A stretch of 64,000 nt of DNA. Source: Nephrocerus scutellatus (Eukaryota > Arthropoda > Insecta > Diptera > Pipunculidae). Of the stretch, positions 9,786-20,834 are shown piece after piece; position 1 is the first letter of the stretch; each line of letters opens with the position of its first letter. A model generated the notes under the pieces. The model saw nothing but the letters and a program-made list of their open reading frames with translations. It was not told the origin of the DNA and searched no databases. A program made the translations under genes and the position numbers. The stretch covers positions 39,234,010 through 39,298,009 of the forward strand of contig OX352763.1 in the NCBI GenBank assembly GCA_947095585.1, given 5' to 3'.

Positions 9786-12224
9786 GCGAATGATATTTAA
9801 TTTCATAATAATCTTCGTATAATTTTTTTATTTATTTTGTCCTCTTAGATATCTAAATATAAAAAATTAAATGTTACATGAATTGAACTTCCCTATGGAC
9901 TGTTATGCCATTGAACTGTATTCACCAGATTAGGCCCGACTTCTTCCTGTTTCCAAACATATAAACATGGCTCGATGGAAAGCGGTAATGAGTTCATTGC
10001 CGACAATGGGCCGGGCCAATTATGCAGAGTTCGACAAATCCATTTCTTTGATGACTTAAATTAAAATTCAAAAATATGGATGGGCCAAGTGTATCGAGTG
10101 CTTCAAAGGAAGTTTCTGTCAAATAGCAAACCGATTTCTGACCAAAACAAAGACATTTCACTCCGCCCGCGCGTATCGCGTTGTTTGATGAGCACCCAAT
10201 TTACGACGACATAAAATGTATCTATACAAAATGGTGCATCTTGGAAGCACAGTCGAACGCAGGTGATTGACGTTTATTTGTTGTTGTTGGTGCCAACGGC
10301 AATAAACATCAGACTGAATTGGCGAAAGGAGAAGAAGAAGAAGAAGAAGAAGTCATCATCGTCCGCTAATAATAATTATTGATGATTTGCATTTAATGTT
10401 CGATGTCTCCTCACAACGTTGAATTGGTGGTGCAGCATGCACTAATAGCAGCTAAAAACAACAACAACGAGACAACAACAACAAATAACATACAGTTTGA
10501 AAAATGTTCAAATTAACATTGCAAAGTATGTATCGTAACATAAGTCACGGAAATTTGGCTCTTGGGTTGGCGTTTATGGCGTGGAATCGCCCCAAAGGAA
10601 AGGAAAGGTGAAAGACCGCATATCGTGTTTCGATGTTTCAAGTGGTACTCTGTCCGTCCGTCTGACCGACCGACCGACCAACCGACCGAAAGTCTGTGTC
10701 AGCTAAACCAGAGTACGAGTATTATTGCCACGCTGAGATGATAATGAAGATAACCAGCGACTTGAGCAAACAAATGCGACATGAGGCGATATCAACTGAA
10801 CCGAACTTAACATAAAATCATACATAGATACATACATACATAGACACATACATACATCCATACATAGTTCGATATTCGAAACGATCGGATCAAACTTTCA
10901 ATGTTGCATGTTATGTCCGCCTCAATGAACGTTGATAGCGATGGAATCTAACAGCTCAAGTATTAGGTATACTTCTTTAATATATGTACGCGTGTATCTA
11001 CATAGTTAGCTAGATAGTTAGTTAGTTAGTCAGTTAGTCGTCAGTTGGCTTCGCCGACGAACCAACCGACGCTAGTCCTACGACGACGACAACATTTCTA
11101 ATCATTTTTTATGCATTTATTTATTTATACAGTTGTCGCATGTGTTCGTCTGTCTGTCCGGCTGTGTGCATTGTTTCTATTTTCGTTACTGCAGTTGTTG
11201 TTGTTTTTGTTTTGTATTTCTATTGCTTTCGATTAGCTGTGCGCATTCAATATGCTTTCATTAAAAGTGGAACTCGATGAAGCGACAACCAAAGGCTTGT
11301 TAGCAGTCCAAATAAATCGTCAGGAGGAAAAAATGAAGAAGGCGTCATCGGTGCGGTAGGCACCATCCTTGGTGGATGAGCGAATTGCAAAAGCGGGTGT
11401 ACCGGCAATAGTATAACACACTTTCCCGCCGAAAATTCCAATATTTGTGGCATTGCCGTATCGGTTCTTGTATTAAAAAGTGAAATGGAAAGTCATGCAA
11501 AGGTTCGGGCCAAGTTGAATAAATTATGCTGATAAAATGTCCTAACTTGACCTTAAACGATGACTTCTTTAATGAGAGCTGCCGTTGGAACAAATGCAAA
11601 GATTTTACACAGTAATCGTCGTACATATAAATATGTATGTACACATTTAGTTTTAGTTATGGGTCAAAGCCATAAGTTATATCAAGGAGCTAATTCATAG
11701 GGATTTTAGGCCAAAACACAGAAGAGTCAAAGTTTTTTTTCCATGTCTCTTCAAAATACACCTATATTGTCCAACAGCATCACAGGTAAGACTCAGTCTT
11801 TTGTACTTTAAACCTAAGATGATTAAATAATAAAATGAATGAAATGAGATCCCAATGGTTACGTCTGTCTGTCCATTTACAGTTTTGTTATCAGTCTGAC
11901 ATTCAAAAGCAAAAGCAGAGACAATTTTTTGACTAGTCTAGGAGCAGGATGTGTCACTCAATATACAAATGGATCAAAAAGCGTAGTAAAAGATAAAGAT
12001 TACTCTCTTACAACCCATAAAAATGTTCTTTTAAATTCTCTAATAATCAAAAGCATACTGAATTCCACTATAAATGCTAAAATATAACAATACATACGAA
12101 GTACTGCAACCCAACAACAAAATAACCCCAATCGTAAAGCAAGCAGCGCTGCCCACAGCGCACAGCTCACAAACAACGCACACAGAATACAATCATTATA
12201 GTATGAAATGATCTGATGCCGGGA
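9786..12224. other. Low-copy DNA rich in microsatellites
   Basis: No gene or transposon domain recognised. Simple repeats include (GAA)n at 10323-10352, (CAA)n near 10455-10490, (GACC)n near 10655-10690, (CATA)n at 10803-10863 and (TTAG)n near 11005-11040. The texture (non-repeated, CAA-rich) is that of fly intergenic or intronic DNA. Confidence 0.45.
10803..10863. repeat. (CATA)n microsatellite
   Basis: Imperfect run of cata/gata tetramers (catacatagatacatacata and following). Confidence 0.8.
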
Positions 12225-12426
12225 AAAAAATTTGTATGGGAGTCCCCCGACCCCGTGGCCCGATCACTTTCAAATTAGAAATAGAAAGTATTGTCACCGG
12301 AAATATATACGTGTGCAAAATTTCAATAAAATTGGGATTTGGGAAGTGGGTTAAAAATTGATCACAAGATCTGACCAACCAGCCAGCCAGCCACGGGCAC
12401 GCGAAGTTATATAGAGAATTTAAAAA
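12225..12426 (-). mobile_element. Helentron-like element, minus-strand 5' fragment
   Basis: The reverse complement begins taaattctctatataacttc, then gcgtgcccgtggctggctgg, cttcccaaatcccaatttta and gtgacaatactttctatttc. It is truncated before the internal ~120-bp repeats. Same family as 15341-15674. Confidence 0.65.
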
Positions 12427-12767
12427 CTTCCTGTGTCGAATGTCCACTAAATCATAAAAGGGACAACAGACAATGTAGAAACGGGCAGTCAATTCTGAGC
12501 TCTGCTTAATGACGACCGTTGGAGCGCCTAAAAAGAGCTTTAGATCGCTTAATGATCTATACACTAAATAATAGCTCCTGTCACTAGCTAACACACTCAT
12601 GCACACACTATTTTGTGATTCGAAAACTGTGATGAAATATCATCAGAATACTAACTCAGTGATTCAAATACTTTTAGCAGAGACATAAGCCACAGTAGCA
12701 ACATCATCAGTGATTCTCAAACTTTTTCTTCATAGTTGTTGTTTTCAAACTTTATTTTGTGATTCTC

Positions 12768-13008
12768 CATTTTAAATTCTCTTTAATAACTACGCGTGCC
12801 CCGTGGACCTGTATGTTTGTCTGTCGTGGAATACTGCGATCAATTTATAACCCACTTCCCAAAGCCCGATTTTATTGAAATTTTGCACACACGTGTTTAA
12901 TCCGATGGAAACACTTTTTATAAAATTTAGCAGTGATCATGCTTAGATCAAGTGATCACGATTAGACAATTTACACGAACAATTTTAATTTTTATGGGTT
13001 TTTTTTTC
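12768..13008 (+). mobile_element. Helentron-like element, short plus-strand copy with both ends
   Basis: 5' end ttttaaattctctttaataa; middle ctgtatgtttgtctgtcgtgg then acccacttcccaaagcccga; 3' end gattagacaatttacacgaa, then ttttaatttttatgggtttt. This copy is only ~240 bp because it lacks the internal tandem units. It shows the asymmetric ends: AATTCTCTtTA at the start, and its near complement TtAGAcAATT about 35 bp before the finish. Confidence 0.65.
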
Positions 13009-13203
13009 AATCAATATTTTTGTTGTAAGAAAATTGACATTAATTAGAATAATAATACAAACAACGGGCTGCGGTCCCATTTGCTTATCAAAAATGTTCA
13101 TTTAGTAATCTCTGTGGAAGCCACCACGCAAGAAGAACAATTCAATGGGGAAGGCGGCTTTTCCTACTAAAAGACTACACGAATAAGAACAGTTCAATGA
13201 GTG

Positions 13204-13499
13204 TGGGCGCCGTGGCTCAGTGGATAAGAGCATGGTTTCTGCGCAGGGTTTCATGGTTCGAATCCCAGTAACACCAAAAGGTATTTTCACGGTGTCACAC
13301 CTTTCGCGAATGTCTGACAAACGTCCGAGAGTAATAACTTGTCACGGAAAACTTCTCAATTCGCCATTCGGATCTGGCATTAAATTGTAGGTCCCCTCCA
13401 TTTGTGTGCAAAAATATACATGCTCAACACAAATGGTTGCGAAAAGCTAGGCCCTGGACCGCAACGGGCTGTCGCGCCAAATATAAATATCATTATTGT
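13204..13499 (+). mobile_element. tRNA-derived SINE, apparently full length
   Basis: The head (13205-13276) has a Pol III box A (tggctcagtgg) and box B (ggttcgaatcc) at tRNA spacing. It reads as a degenerate tRNA and is therefore not called a functional tRNA gene. The tail reads ggccctggaccgcaacgggc then gtcgcgccaaatataaatat, close to the 3' end of the RTE-like family A (ggccaggaccgg...gagccaaatata). The insert is flanked by a direct repeat AATGAGTGT (13196-13204 and 13500-13508), which supports retroposition. A SINE makes no protein. Transcription would be by RNA polymerase III, and mobilisation probably depends on the RTE-like LINE that shares the tail. A truncated second copy lies at 39300-39371. 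Confidence 0.8.
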
Positions 13500-13639
13500 A
13501 ATGAGTGTTTGAGATTTTTCTTGCGTGAGGCAAGTATCTAATTTTGATTGTAGAGCCAAATATGATGTTGATGATGAATAAATAATTATTTCCTCAAATT
13601 TACGAAAAGGGCTCGAAGAGAAAACGGAGCTGTCGCCAC

Positions 13640-14165
13640 TTTAAATTTTAAACTGACGTTGAGACTCTGAGCTTACATCGAGAAAGAAGAACATTTATCT
13701 ATAATTCCAATCAGATACTAGCTTTCGCAGACAAAATTTATATCCTTGAAGGGGCTGTCAATAAGCTCCATCGCCATCCAGACAAAGCGTGTGGCACGAT
13801 ATCTGCGGCTGCACCTAAATAAAATCACGACAAAGAGGAGGCCACCATGCCCCTGTTAAGAGAAGATCCGAGTTTGATCGTACACAGCCGAAATATAAGG
13901 AAGAAAGCCTTTTCTTTTCTGTCGACACTGTTAAAATCCAGTTACATAGCCATACTAACCAAGCTTCTGGTATGTAGAAGACAATGTTTGAAGTAGTAAT
14001 AATTACAATACATACGACAGCCAGGCAAAGGTAGACAAGGGCGATTAAAGTTTGTGGATGCCAAACTGGATGACATGGGCTCGAAATTAGGACCGGTGCA
14101 CAGATTTTTTGCGGGAGGCCAGGACCGGACTCCAGTTGTTGAGCCAAATATAATTATGACGACAC
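13640..14165 (+). mobile_element. RTE-like family A, 3' fragment with internal deletion
   Basis: Pieces of the reverse-transcriptase region (tactagctttcgcagacaaa) are joined to the element's end: gatgccaaactggatgacat, then gcgggaggccaggaccggac, then gttgttgagccaaatataat. The end lines up with the copies at 27300-27360 and 54640-54690. Heavily decayed, no usable frame. Confidence 0.65.
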
Positions 14166-14924
14166 ACAGCTTTGCGAGACGTCAGTGCACAGCAAAGCGC
14201 CCACTAAACCTTAATCGTACGAAAATTGGTTGACTGCTTATATTGGAAAAGAGTGGACAGCTATATTAATCTCCGCGATGCTGTTGCAAATTATGAAGAC
14301 CTAGCTCAGATTGGACAAATGGTAATTTTGCCAGCCGACATATGCATGCATACGCCCGCGATGGGATGACGTATGTTCCTCCGTACGGACGTCCGGATTT
14401 ATTTGTGACTTTTACTTACAATTACGCCCGAAATAATAGATTTGCTTTTACCTGGCCAAAGTCAACTTGATCGACTTGATTTACACTGCTCGTGTATTCA
14501 AGCAAAGCTAAAAAATTTAAGGGATTGTCATAATTTTAGTGCAATGTGTTGCTGGTTGTATTCCATCAAGTAGCAAAAGCACGGATTGTCACACGGGCAC
14601 ATTTTAATATGACTTAAGGGAGAAACTCAACCCATGCTAATTGACAATTAACATGATTTCAGTTGAGTTGCCAAACCAGGGAAAAGATACCAGACTATTG
14701 CAAATAATTAAAAAGAACATGGGTCATATACCTTGTGGGGCACTCAACTTATAGCACCATAAAGAAACAGCTATGTACGAAAAATTATCCTCAGGATATG
14801 ATACGCGAATCACAACCTGGTATTGACGGATATCTTTTATATCGAAGATGTAGTTTGCAATGAATATTGGTCAGAAATTTAAATTAATGGTGTGTCCACT
14901 ATTGTCGCATTCTATCTGAAATAC
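14166..14924. other. Nothing recognised
   Basis: No repeat copy or coding signal could be supported in this stretch. Confidence 0.35.
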
Positions 14925-15340
14925 TTGAAGCACATACAATTAAAAATTGATTCCATGATCAATTCCAAATATGTTTCCTTAGGTATCTTGAAACTGACGA
15001 AATCCTTAGTGACCGGCAGTATGTATTTCGTTCGTGACGTTTTACTGGTGATTAAATGGCATATCTCACCGAACAGTGGAACCAGTCTATTCATCAATTT
15101 GGTGAAGTAAAGTCGTTAAACTCGATATTTACAAGGCATTTGACATAGTTTGGCATCAAGCTCTTTTTAACAAAATGCATGCCTATGGAGTCGATAACAA
15201 ACTGCTTCATTGGATAAGAAGTTATCTTCTTGATCGCTCAATCTAATTTGTTTTTGGCGGTTTCAAGTCTGAAATTCATCGCTGAAGTGCTGGCGTTCCA
15301 CAGGGCTCTGTTTTGACCCCAACACTCTTCCACATTTTTA

Positions 15341-15674
15341 AATTCTCTATATTAACTTCGCGTACCCGTACTGGCTGGCTGGCGGACTGGCTGCCTGGTT
15401 GGCTGGTCAGATCTTGTGATCAATTTTTAACCAACTTCCCATAGCCAGATTTTATTGAAATTATACGCATGTATATCTCCGATGGACAACACTTTCTGTA
15501 AAAATCTGGAAGTGATCGGGCACTGTCATACAAATTTTATAAAAAAAAGTACCCAATTTTCTTCAAATTTTATACGCATTTGTATCTCCGATCCGATTTT
15601 AAAAATTTACCCGATTTTTTTGCAAACTGCCCGATTAGAGAATTTACTCGAAAAATTTAACTTTTTATGGGTTG
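15341..15674 (+). mobile_element. Helentron-like element inside CR1 reverse transcriptase
   Basis: Starts aattctctatattaacttcg, then a ctggctggctggcggactgg microsatellite, then aaccaacttcccatagccag and internal units. It ends gattagagaatttactcgaa, then tttttatgggttgcttttta. The complement of the start (TAGAGAATT) sits ~40 bp before the end. CR1 codons are continuous across it, so it is an insertion and not a boundary. Confidence 0.7.
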
Positions 15675-16544
15675 CTTTTTATTAATGATCTCTTGTCTGT
15701 GACTTTTTATCCGATTCACTCTTTCGCCAATGACAGCACTGTCAGCTTCTCATATAAGTTTGAGGAACGTCGCTCACCGTCACAATTGGAACTCAAACAA
15801 CTACATATGTTAAGTACGTTAAATTATGACCTGGACAGCATAATAAAATGGAAAGAAGTTAATAGCGTAAAATTTAACCCTTCCAAAACACAATGCTGTC
15901 TTCTGTCGTCTAAGCAAATAGTAAACGCTAATTCATTATCCATTTATGTCACTTGCATCGGAGAAACGGGTAAAAACTTGCAATTCACGGTATGTGTGTC
16001 AACGAAAAGCTTGGTCATTGCAAACCGTCGCCAAAAATGCTGGGAAATGTTACGGTTTTCTAACCAGGTGCAAGAAATATTTTACATCTTCTGATATGGC
16101 TACTATCTACAAGGCGTTTCGCACCAAACTTAAGTACAATTGTCATATCTGGTAAGGTGCTCCTAAAACTACCTTACATCTGCTAGATAAAATTCAGAAC
16201 AGAGCGATAAAGCTTATTGGTGACGTAAGCATTACGAAGTCAATAGATTCGCTTGATCACCGCAGGAACGTTTCCTGCTTGTCACTGTTTTACCGATATT
16301 GCCACCAGCGGTGCTCAAAAGAAATACCCAGCTGCATGCCATGCCTCTTCACCCGTAATACTCGTGGCGCTATAAATGCTCATCAGTTTACCCTTAAGCC
16401 CATCTTTGGACTTACAGTTAAGTTCAGAGATTCGTTCTTCAGCCGTTCATCGCGTATGTGGAATGCTTTGCCAAGCTCTGTTTTTCCTCATCACTACAAT
16501 CCGCAGGCATTCTAAGCTCGAGCTCAAAGACATTTCCTCTTTTT

Positions 16545-17300
16545 TAAATTCTCTATATTAACTTCACTTGCCCGTTTGTTTGTGGATTTGTGTGTCATGG
16601 AATCTTGCGATCAATTTTTAACCCACTTCCCAAGGCCCGAAATTTTGCACACATGTGTATTTCCGGTGACAATACTTTCTATTTAAATTTGAGGCCCCTT
16701 GGACCTCGGGGTCGGCGGACTCTCCATACAAATATTTTACAAAATTTTACTCGATTTTCTTAAAATTTTATACACATGTGTATCTCTGATTGAGAACACT
16801 CTTTGTAAAAAATTTGGAGACCCCGGGCTCGGGTTCGTGGGGCCCCATAACTTTTTTTAAAAAAATTAACCCGATTTTCTTCAAATTTAATACACATGTG
16901 TATCTCCGATAGACAACACTTTTTTTAAACAATTTGAAGACCCCGGGCCCGGGTTCGTGGGACCCCATAACTTCTTTTTAAAAAAATTAACCCGATTTTC
17001 TTCAAATTTAATACACATGTGTATCTCCGATAGACAACACTTTTTTTAAACAATTTGAAGACCCCGGGCCCGGGTTCGTGGGGCCCCATAACTTTTTTTT
17101 AAAAAAATTAACCCGATTTTCTTCAAATTTAATACACATGTGTATCTCCGATAAACAAAATTTTTTGTAAAGTGTTTGGAGCGAGGCCCTGAGGTCCGAG
17201 GGGTGCCCATATAAATTTTTTAAAAATTAGCTCGATTTTCTTCAAATTTTAACACATACCCATCTCCTATTAGAGAATTTACATGAAAAATTGTATTTTT
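16545..17300 (+). mobile_element. Helentron-like element, long copy with internal minisatellite
   Basis: Begins aaattctctatattaacttc in a T-run of CR1 copy B and ends tattagagaatttacatgaa, then aaattgtattttta, directly abutting a second unit. Five ~120-bp internal repeats lie between. No open frame for a helicase or Rep protein, so it is non-autonomous. Confidence 0.7.
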
Positions 17301-18130
17301 AAATACTCTATATTAACTTCACTTGCCCGTGGGTCGGTCGTCGGTCGTCGGTCGTCGTTTCTAATAAAATTTGAGGACCCTCGGGCCCCGGGGTCGGGGG
17401 GCTCCCATACAAATATTTTACAAAATTTTACTCGATTTTCTTCAAATTTTATATACGCATGTATCTCTGACCCGGGACCCGGGTTCGTAGGGCCCCATAA
17501 AATTTTTTAAAAAAATAACCCGATTTTCTTCAAATTTTATATAGCGTGTATCTCCGATAGGCAACACTTTTTGTAAAAAATTTGGAAAAAATTCGTGGGA
17601 CCCCATAAAATTTTTTTTAAAAAAAATAACCCGATTTTCTTCAAATTTTATATACGAATGTATCTCTGATAGAAAACATTTTTTGTAAAAATTTTGGGGA
17701 CCCCGGGACCCGGGTTCGTAGGGCCCCAAAAATTTTTTTAAAAAAATAACCCGATTTTCTTCAAATTTTATATACGCGTGTATCTCCGATAGGCAACACT
17801 TTTTGTAAAAATTTTGGAGACCCCGGGCACCGGGGTCGTGGGGCCCCAAAATTACACAAAAAATAACTCGATTTTCTTCAAATTTTATATACGTATACGT
17901 ATTTCCGATGAAAAACACTTTTTGTTTTTGTTTTTGGAGTCAACGTGCCCGGAGGCCCAAGGAGTGCCCATTTAAATTTTTTAAAAATTAGCTCGATTTT
18001 CTTAAATTTTTTAACACATGTGTATCAATGATGGACATAACTTTATGTAAATTTGTTGAAGTGATAGGGCCCTGAGACCCGTGTGGTGTCCATGTAAATT
18101 TTTTAAAAATTAGCCCGATTTTCTTCAAAT
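16740..18130 (+). repeat. ~120-bp internal minisatellite
   Basis: Each unit starts with cgattttcttcaaattttat and contains acacatgtgtatctccgat and a GC-rich core such as gaccccgggcccgggttcg. Unit starts are at about 16752, 16872, 16993, 17114, 17233, 17432, 17521, 17632, 17752, 17869, 17993 and 18116. Spacing is mostly 117-124 bp; the long gap after 17233 spans the junction of the two elements. Confidence 0.8.
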
Positions 18131-18205
18131 TTTAACACATACCCATCTCCTATTAGAGAATTTACATGAAAATTTTTTATTTTTATGGGTTTTTTTTATG
18201 GGTTG
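17301..18205 (+). mobile_element. Helentron-like element, second long copy in tandem
   Basis: Begins aatactctatattaacttca, with a gtcggtcgtcggtcgtcggt microsatellite, and contains seven internal units. It ends tattagagaatttacatgaa, then attttttatttttatggg. CR1 3' sequence follows. Either it inserted into the T-rich end of the previous copy, or both derive from one tandem event. Confidence 0.65.
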
Positions 18206-18298
18206 TTTTTTCTCTTCCTAAACCGAAAAGACACCGTTGTGCTGAGCCTAGAATTATAAGGGTAAACCCCTTTACGCCTGCGCAAATTATAAAAAAAA

Positions 18299-20474
18299 AT
18301 AACTTTTTGAAACAATAAGAAGTTACGGGACTGATTATAGATTGTCGCACATTTAAAAAAAATTAATTCAATTTTTAAGGGGAAAAGTATCAAAGGATAA
18401 CTGGAAAAAGGGCAAATCTAGACCATTTTAGAAAAGTGGTAAAGTGCAACTTTAGTCGCATAAAGGTATATCTGCCTGCAACTTCATTGCGTGATGTCGC
18501 GTGTTTTAGACTTATGAACGAAAATGTTGTCTTCCCTTACATTATCTGGTCACGCACATATTATAAACAAAAGTTCAACCACGCACTTCCCGTTCTGCTT
18601 ATATGGAATACAAGTTTTCTGCCAGTGCCACTTGTCAATCTGATTTCCAATTCAAAGTCAAAACCAACACCAGCAAAAGCGAAACGAAAGTAATTTATTT
18701 ATTGATAACAATAGTTATTGTTGTTGTTATGAGATTTTATCGAATAAAACTTAAGTTGAACTTCGATCGGTTGAGGTTGAGGGTTACTTCGACAACAACT
18801 TCTCATCACTTGACGCTGACGCGCTTGCTGAGACCTTGACTAACACTCACAGATCATAAACAAGCGGACCGGTCGTCGTTCACCGAAATGTAATTATCTT
18901 TTTTAAAACATAGCTTTAAACGCGAAACGGAAAAAATCTACAACAACAACAACGCTATTAAATAGAAATTATTAATCTTTAAGGTCGCGCCACAGTTCGT
19001 TGCTTTACGATAAGCTAAAGCACTCGCCAGTCACCGCGTGTTGCACTCGAGCTGTCAAAATTACACGTTTGCCAATGTTTGATTATCGTTGAACATTTTG
19101 TCATCAAACGAACTCTTGGTTAACGTTAATCGTACTTCATTGGGTCACTGCTTACTGGTCAGTCACTAGGACCGCATTTTCAGCTCTTTTCGCGAAAATT
19201 CCAACTATTTCTGTCAGTAATAGTTGCTATTCGTTGATTTGCATTCGCCACAATTAATTAACAACAACAGCACACAGAAACTACACGTTTGTTGCTTTAA
19301 AATTCAAACGAACGAACCATTTCGTCGCGAATACCTAGAACTAATGGCTGCTGTCGAGGCAACGCTTGAGATTGAGTTGGTTAAAGCTACAGACGCACGG
19401 CCCTTGAGCGTGACCACCACACGTTCTGAGACAGTAGGCTCGGCGACAAGTCCAGTCGGTCGGAGCCGCCACTCCGTCGCTGACTGGCAAAAACAATAAC
19501 TCGGTACCTACTTACTGTAGCGCGAATGACGACAACAATAACTGCTGGTGGAAGCCGCACCAAAAAGCGCTGCGGGTGCGTGCGGACTTACGGCGGGCGG
19601 GCGTATTAAATGACTCAGGAAAGCTCTCATAAAAGCCAACGCTGGAAATGTGTAACTGTCTTGGTATCGATGATGTGTGTGGCACCCCGCATCGCTCCTG
19701 GTTCTTATACTGATACTGACACTGATACTGTCGGTAATACCGATACTGCAATTCGTCACAGCTGAGAGCGGTCATATCGTTACTTTTGTTGAACATAAAT
19801 AGCAAGCGGAACCGTAACCGTACGCAAATTAACGTATAAATTTAACTTTCAGTGCCGCTCTTTACTTGTGTGATAGCTCTGAGGTGCTAAAAAGCTTAGC
19901 AAAACGTAAATACAGTTTCGCTTATTATTGTTATGTCATATTGTCATATGTCATATGTCACCTTGTTGTTATATGTCAATTTTATTAATGTTAATTTTTT
20001 TTTCGTAAAACTCTGCCCCAGATTTTTTTTGGCTGTCAAGTTGTTTGTTTCCCCTTCAAAACGACTCTACCGTAGAGCTAAAACAGCTCTTGATATTTTG
20101 TGAGATTTACCCCTCTTTATACTAGCACAACAACAACACATGCAACAAAAAATGTAAACAAAAGATTTTCGCCTTTCGTGTTCGATGTCCTTTTTGAAAA
20201 GTGCTGCGGTCAAGCGCGATTCTGGGGTAGAGTTTTTATGAAAAAATATTTAACATAAAACTCAGTTAAACTCAAATATTCTATGGCTAACACATTCGAG
20301 ACTCGACAATCGAAATTGGTAAATTCCGCGTGAGTAAAGTACTGTGAAGAGAGACAAAGTTTCGATGTTCTTGCATGTGTCAGAACAAACAATGAAATAA
20401 GGTCGTCACCTTCACTGACGATGGGTCGACGCAACATTTTTGCAATATGAACAAAACAAAGTGGATCAACAACA
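18299..20474. other. Low-copy DNA, CAA-rich; possible transcribed region near 19150-19500
   Basis: No transposon domain recognised. The texture (acaacaacaacaac at 18940-18955, short CAA runs) is typical of fly leaders and introns. A small frame at 19344-19499 is listed separately. A gatactgacactgatactg hexamer run lies at 19705-19735. Confidence 0.35.
19344..19499 (+). CDS. Short open frame of doubtful status
   Basis: Starts aactaATGGCTG, a fair fly start context, and encodes 51 codons (MAAVEATLEIELVKATDARP and on) ending in TAA. Codon choice is not implausible (GAG, CGG, AGC, ACC), and the preceding ~100 bp are CAA-rich like fly 5' leaders. An in-frame ATG also exists at 19224. No homolog is recognised and no splice sites are convincing. 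It could be an upstream ORF, an exon, or chance. Confidence 0.18.
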   Translation: MAAVEATLEIELVKATDARPLSVTTTRSETVGSATSPVGRSRHSVADWQKQ

Positions 20475-20540
20475 TATTTGTCTTTGCAACTTGTGTCTGG
20501 TCCTGGCCTCCCGAAATTAAAAGAGGTGCGTATGATAAAA
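20475..20540 (-). mobile_element. RTE-like family A, terminal scrap
   Basis: The reverse complement contains gggaggccaggaccagacac followed by a decayed gccaaata-type end. Only the last ~60 bp of the element are present. Confidence 0.4.
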
Positions 20541-20834
20541 TTGTGTCTTGATTACAAAACTTCGGGCAAATATACAGTATAGCGTTTAACGGTATTTTCT
20601 CCACGCTTCTGCCACGCCCCCAAAAACGTGAGTGGAGCTCTACCACGGAAAATAACGGGCCGCGGTTACTTAGAAGTATGCTCGGAGTGGGCAATGTCTT
20701 CGTTGTTTAGCTAACCAGAAAGAGCTACTAGTGCTTAGAGAATCTTTTAATTGGCGGTCTCTTCGTATTTAGTAGCTCATTCGAACATATGTGAATAGCT
20801 TGGTATCCTGGGCGGGCCAAGGATGGCTTTGTTG

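Larger units (their letters stand above)
14925..18298 (+). mobile_element. CR1-like non-LTR element copy B, interrupted by three inserts at two sites
   Basis: Begins inside the reverse transcriptase (LTEQWNQSIHQFG at about 15060-15105), then DIYKAFDIVWHQALF and GVPQGSVLTPTLF. The frame is broken at 15341 by a Helentron-like insert and resumes at 15675 with LLFINDLLSVTFYPIHSFAN. The catalytic FADD motif reads FAND here, so one metal-binding Asp is lost. Downstream are LNYDLDSIIKWKEVNSVKFN and a thumb/3' region to 16545. A second insertion point (16545-18205) holds two abutting Helentron-like units. The element's last ~90 bp (gtgctgagcctagaattata then cgcctgcgcaaattataaaa) end at 18298. Net CR1 length is about 1.3 kb. 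Confidence 0.7.

Noticed and set aside
12196..12606. 136-codon minus-strand frame
   Set aside because: Crosses the end of a Helentron-like copy into unrelated DNA; no domain.
13205..13276. A tRNA gene
   Set aside because: Box A and box B are present, but the stems are imperfect and the sequence continues into a body and LINE-like tail flanked by a target duplication, so it is a SINE.
17442..17918. 158-codon minus-strand frame with a repeated protein pattern
   Set aside because: The pattern comes from the ~120-bp minisatellite (120 is divisible by 3), not from a real repeat protein.
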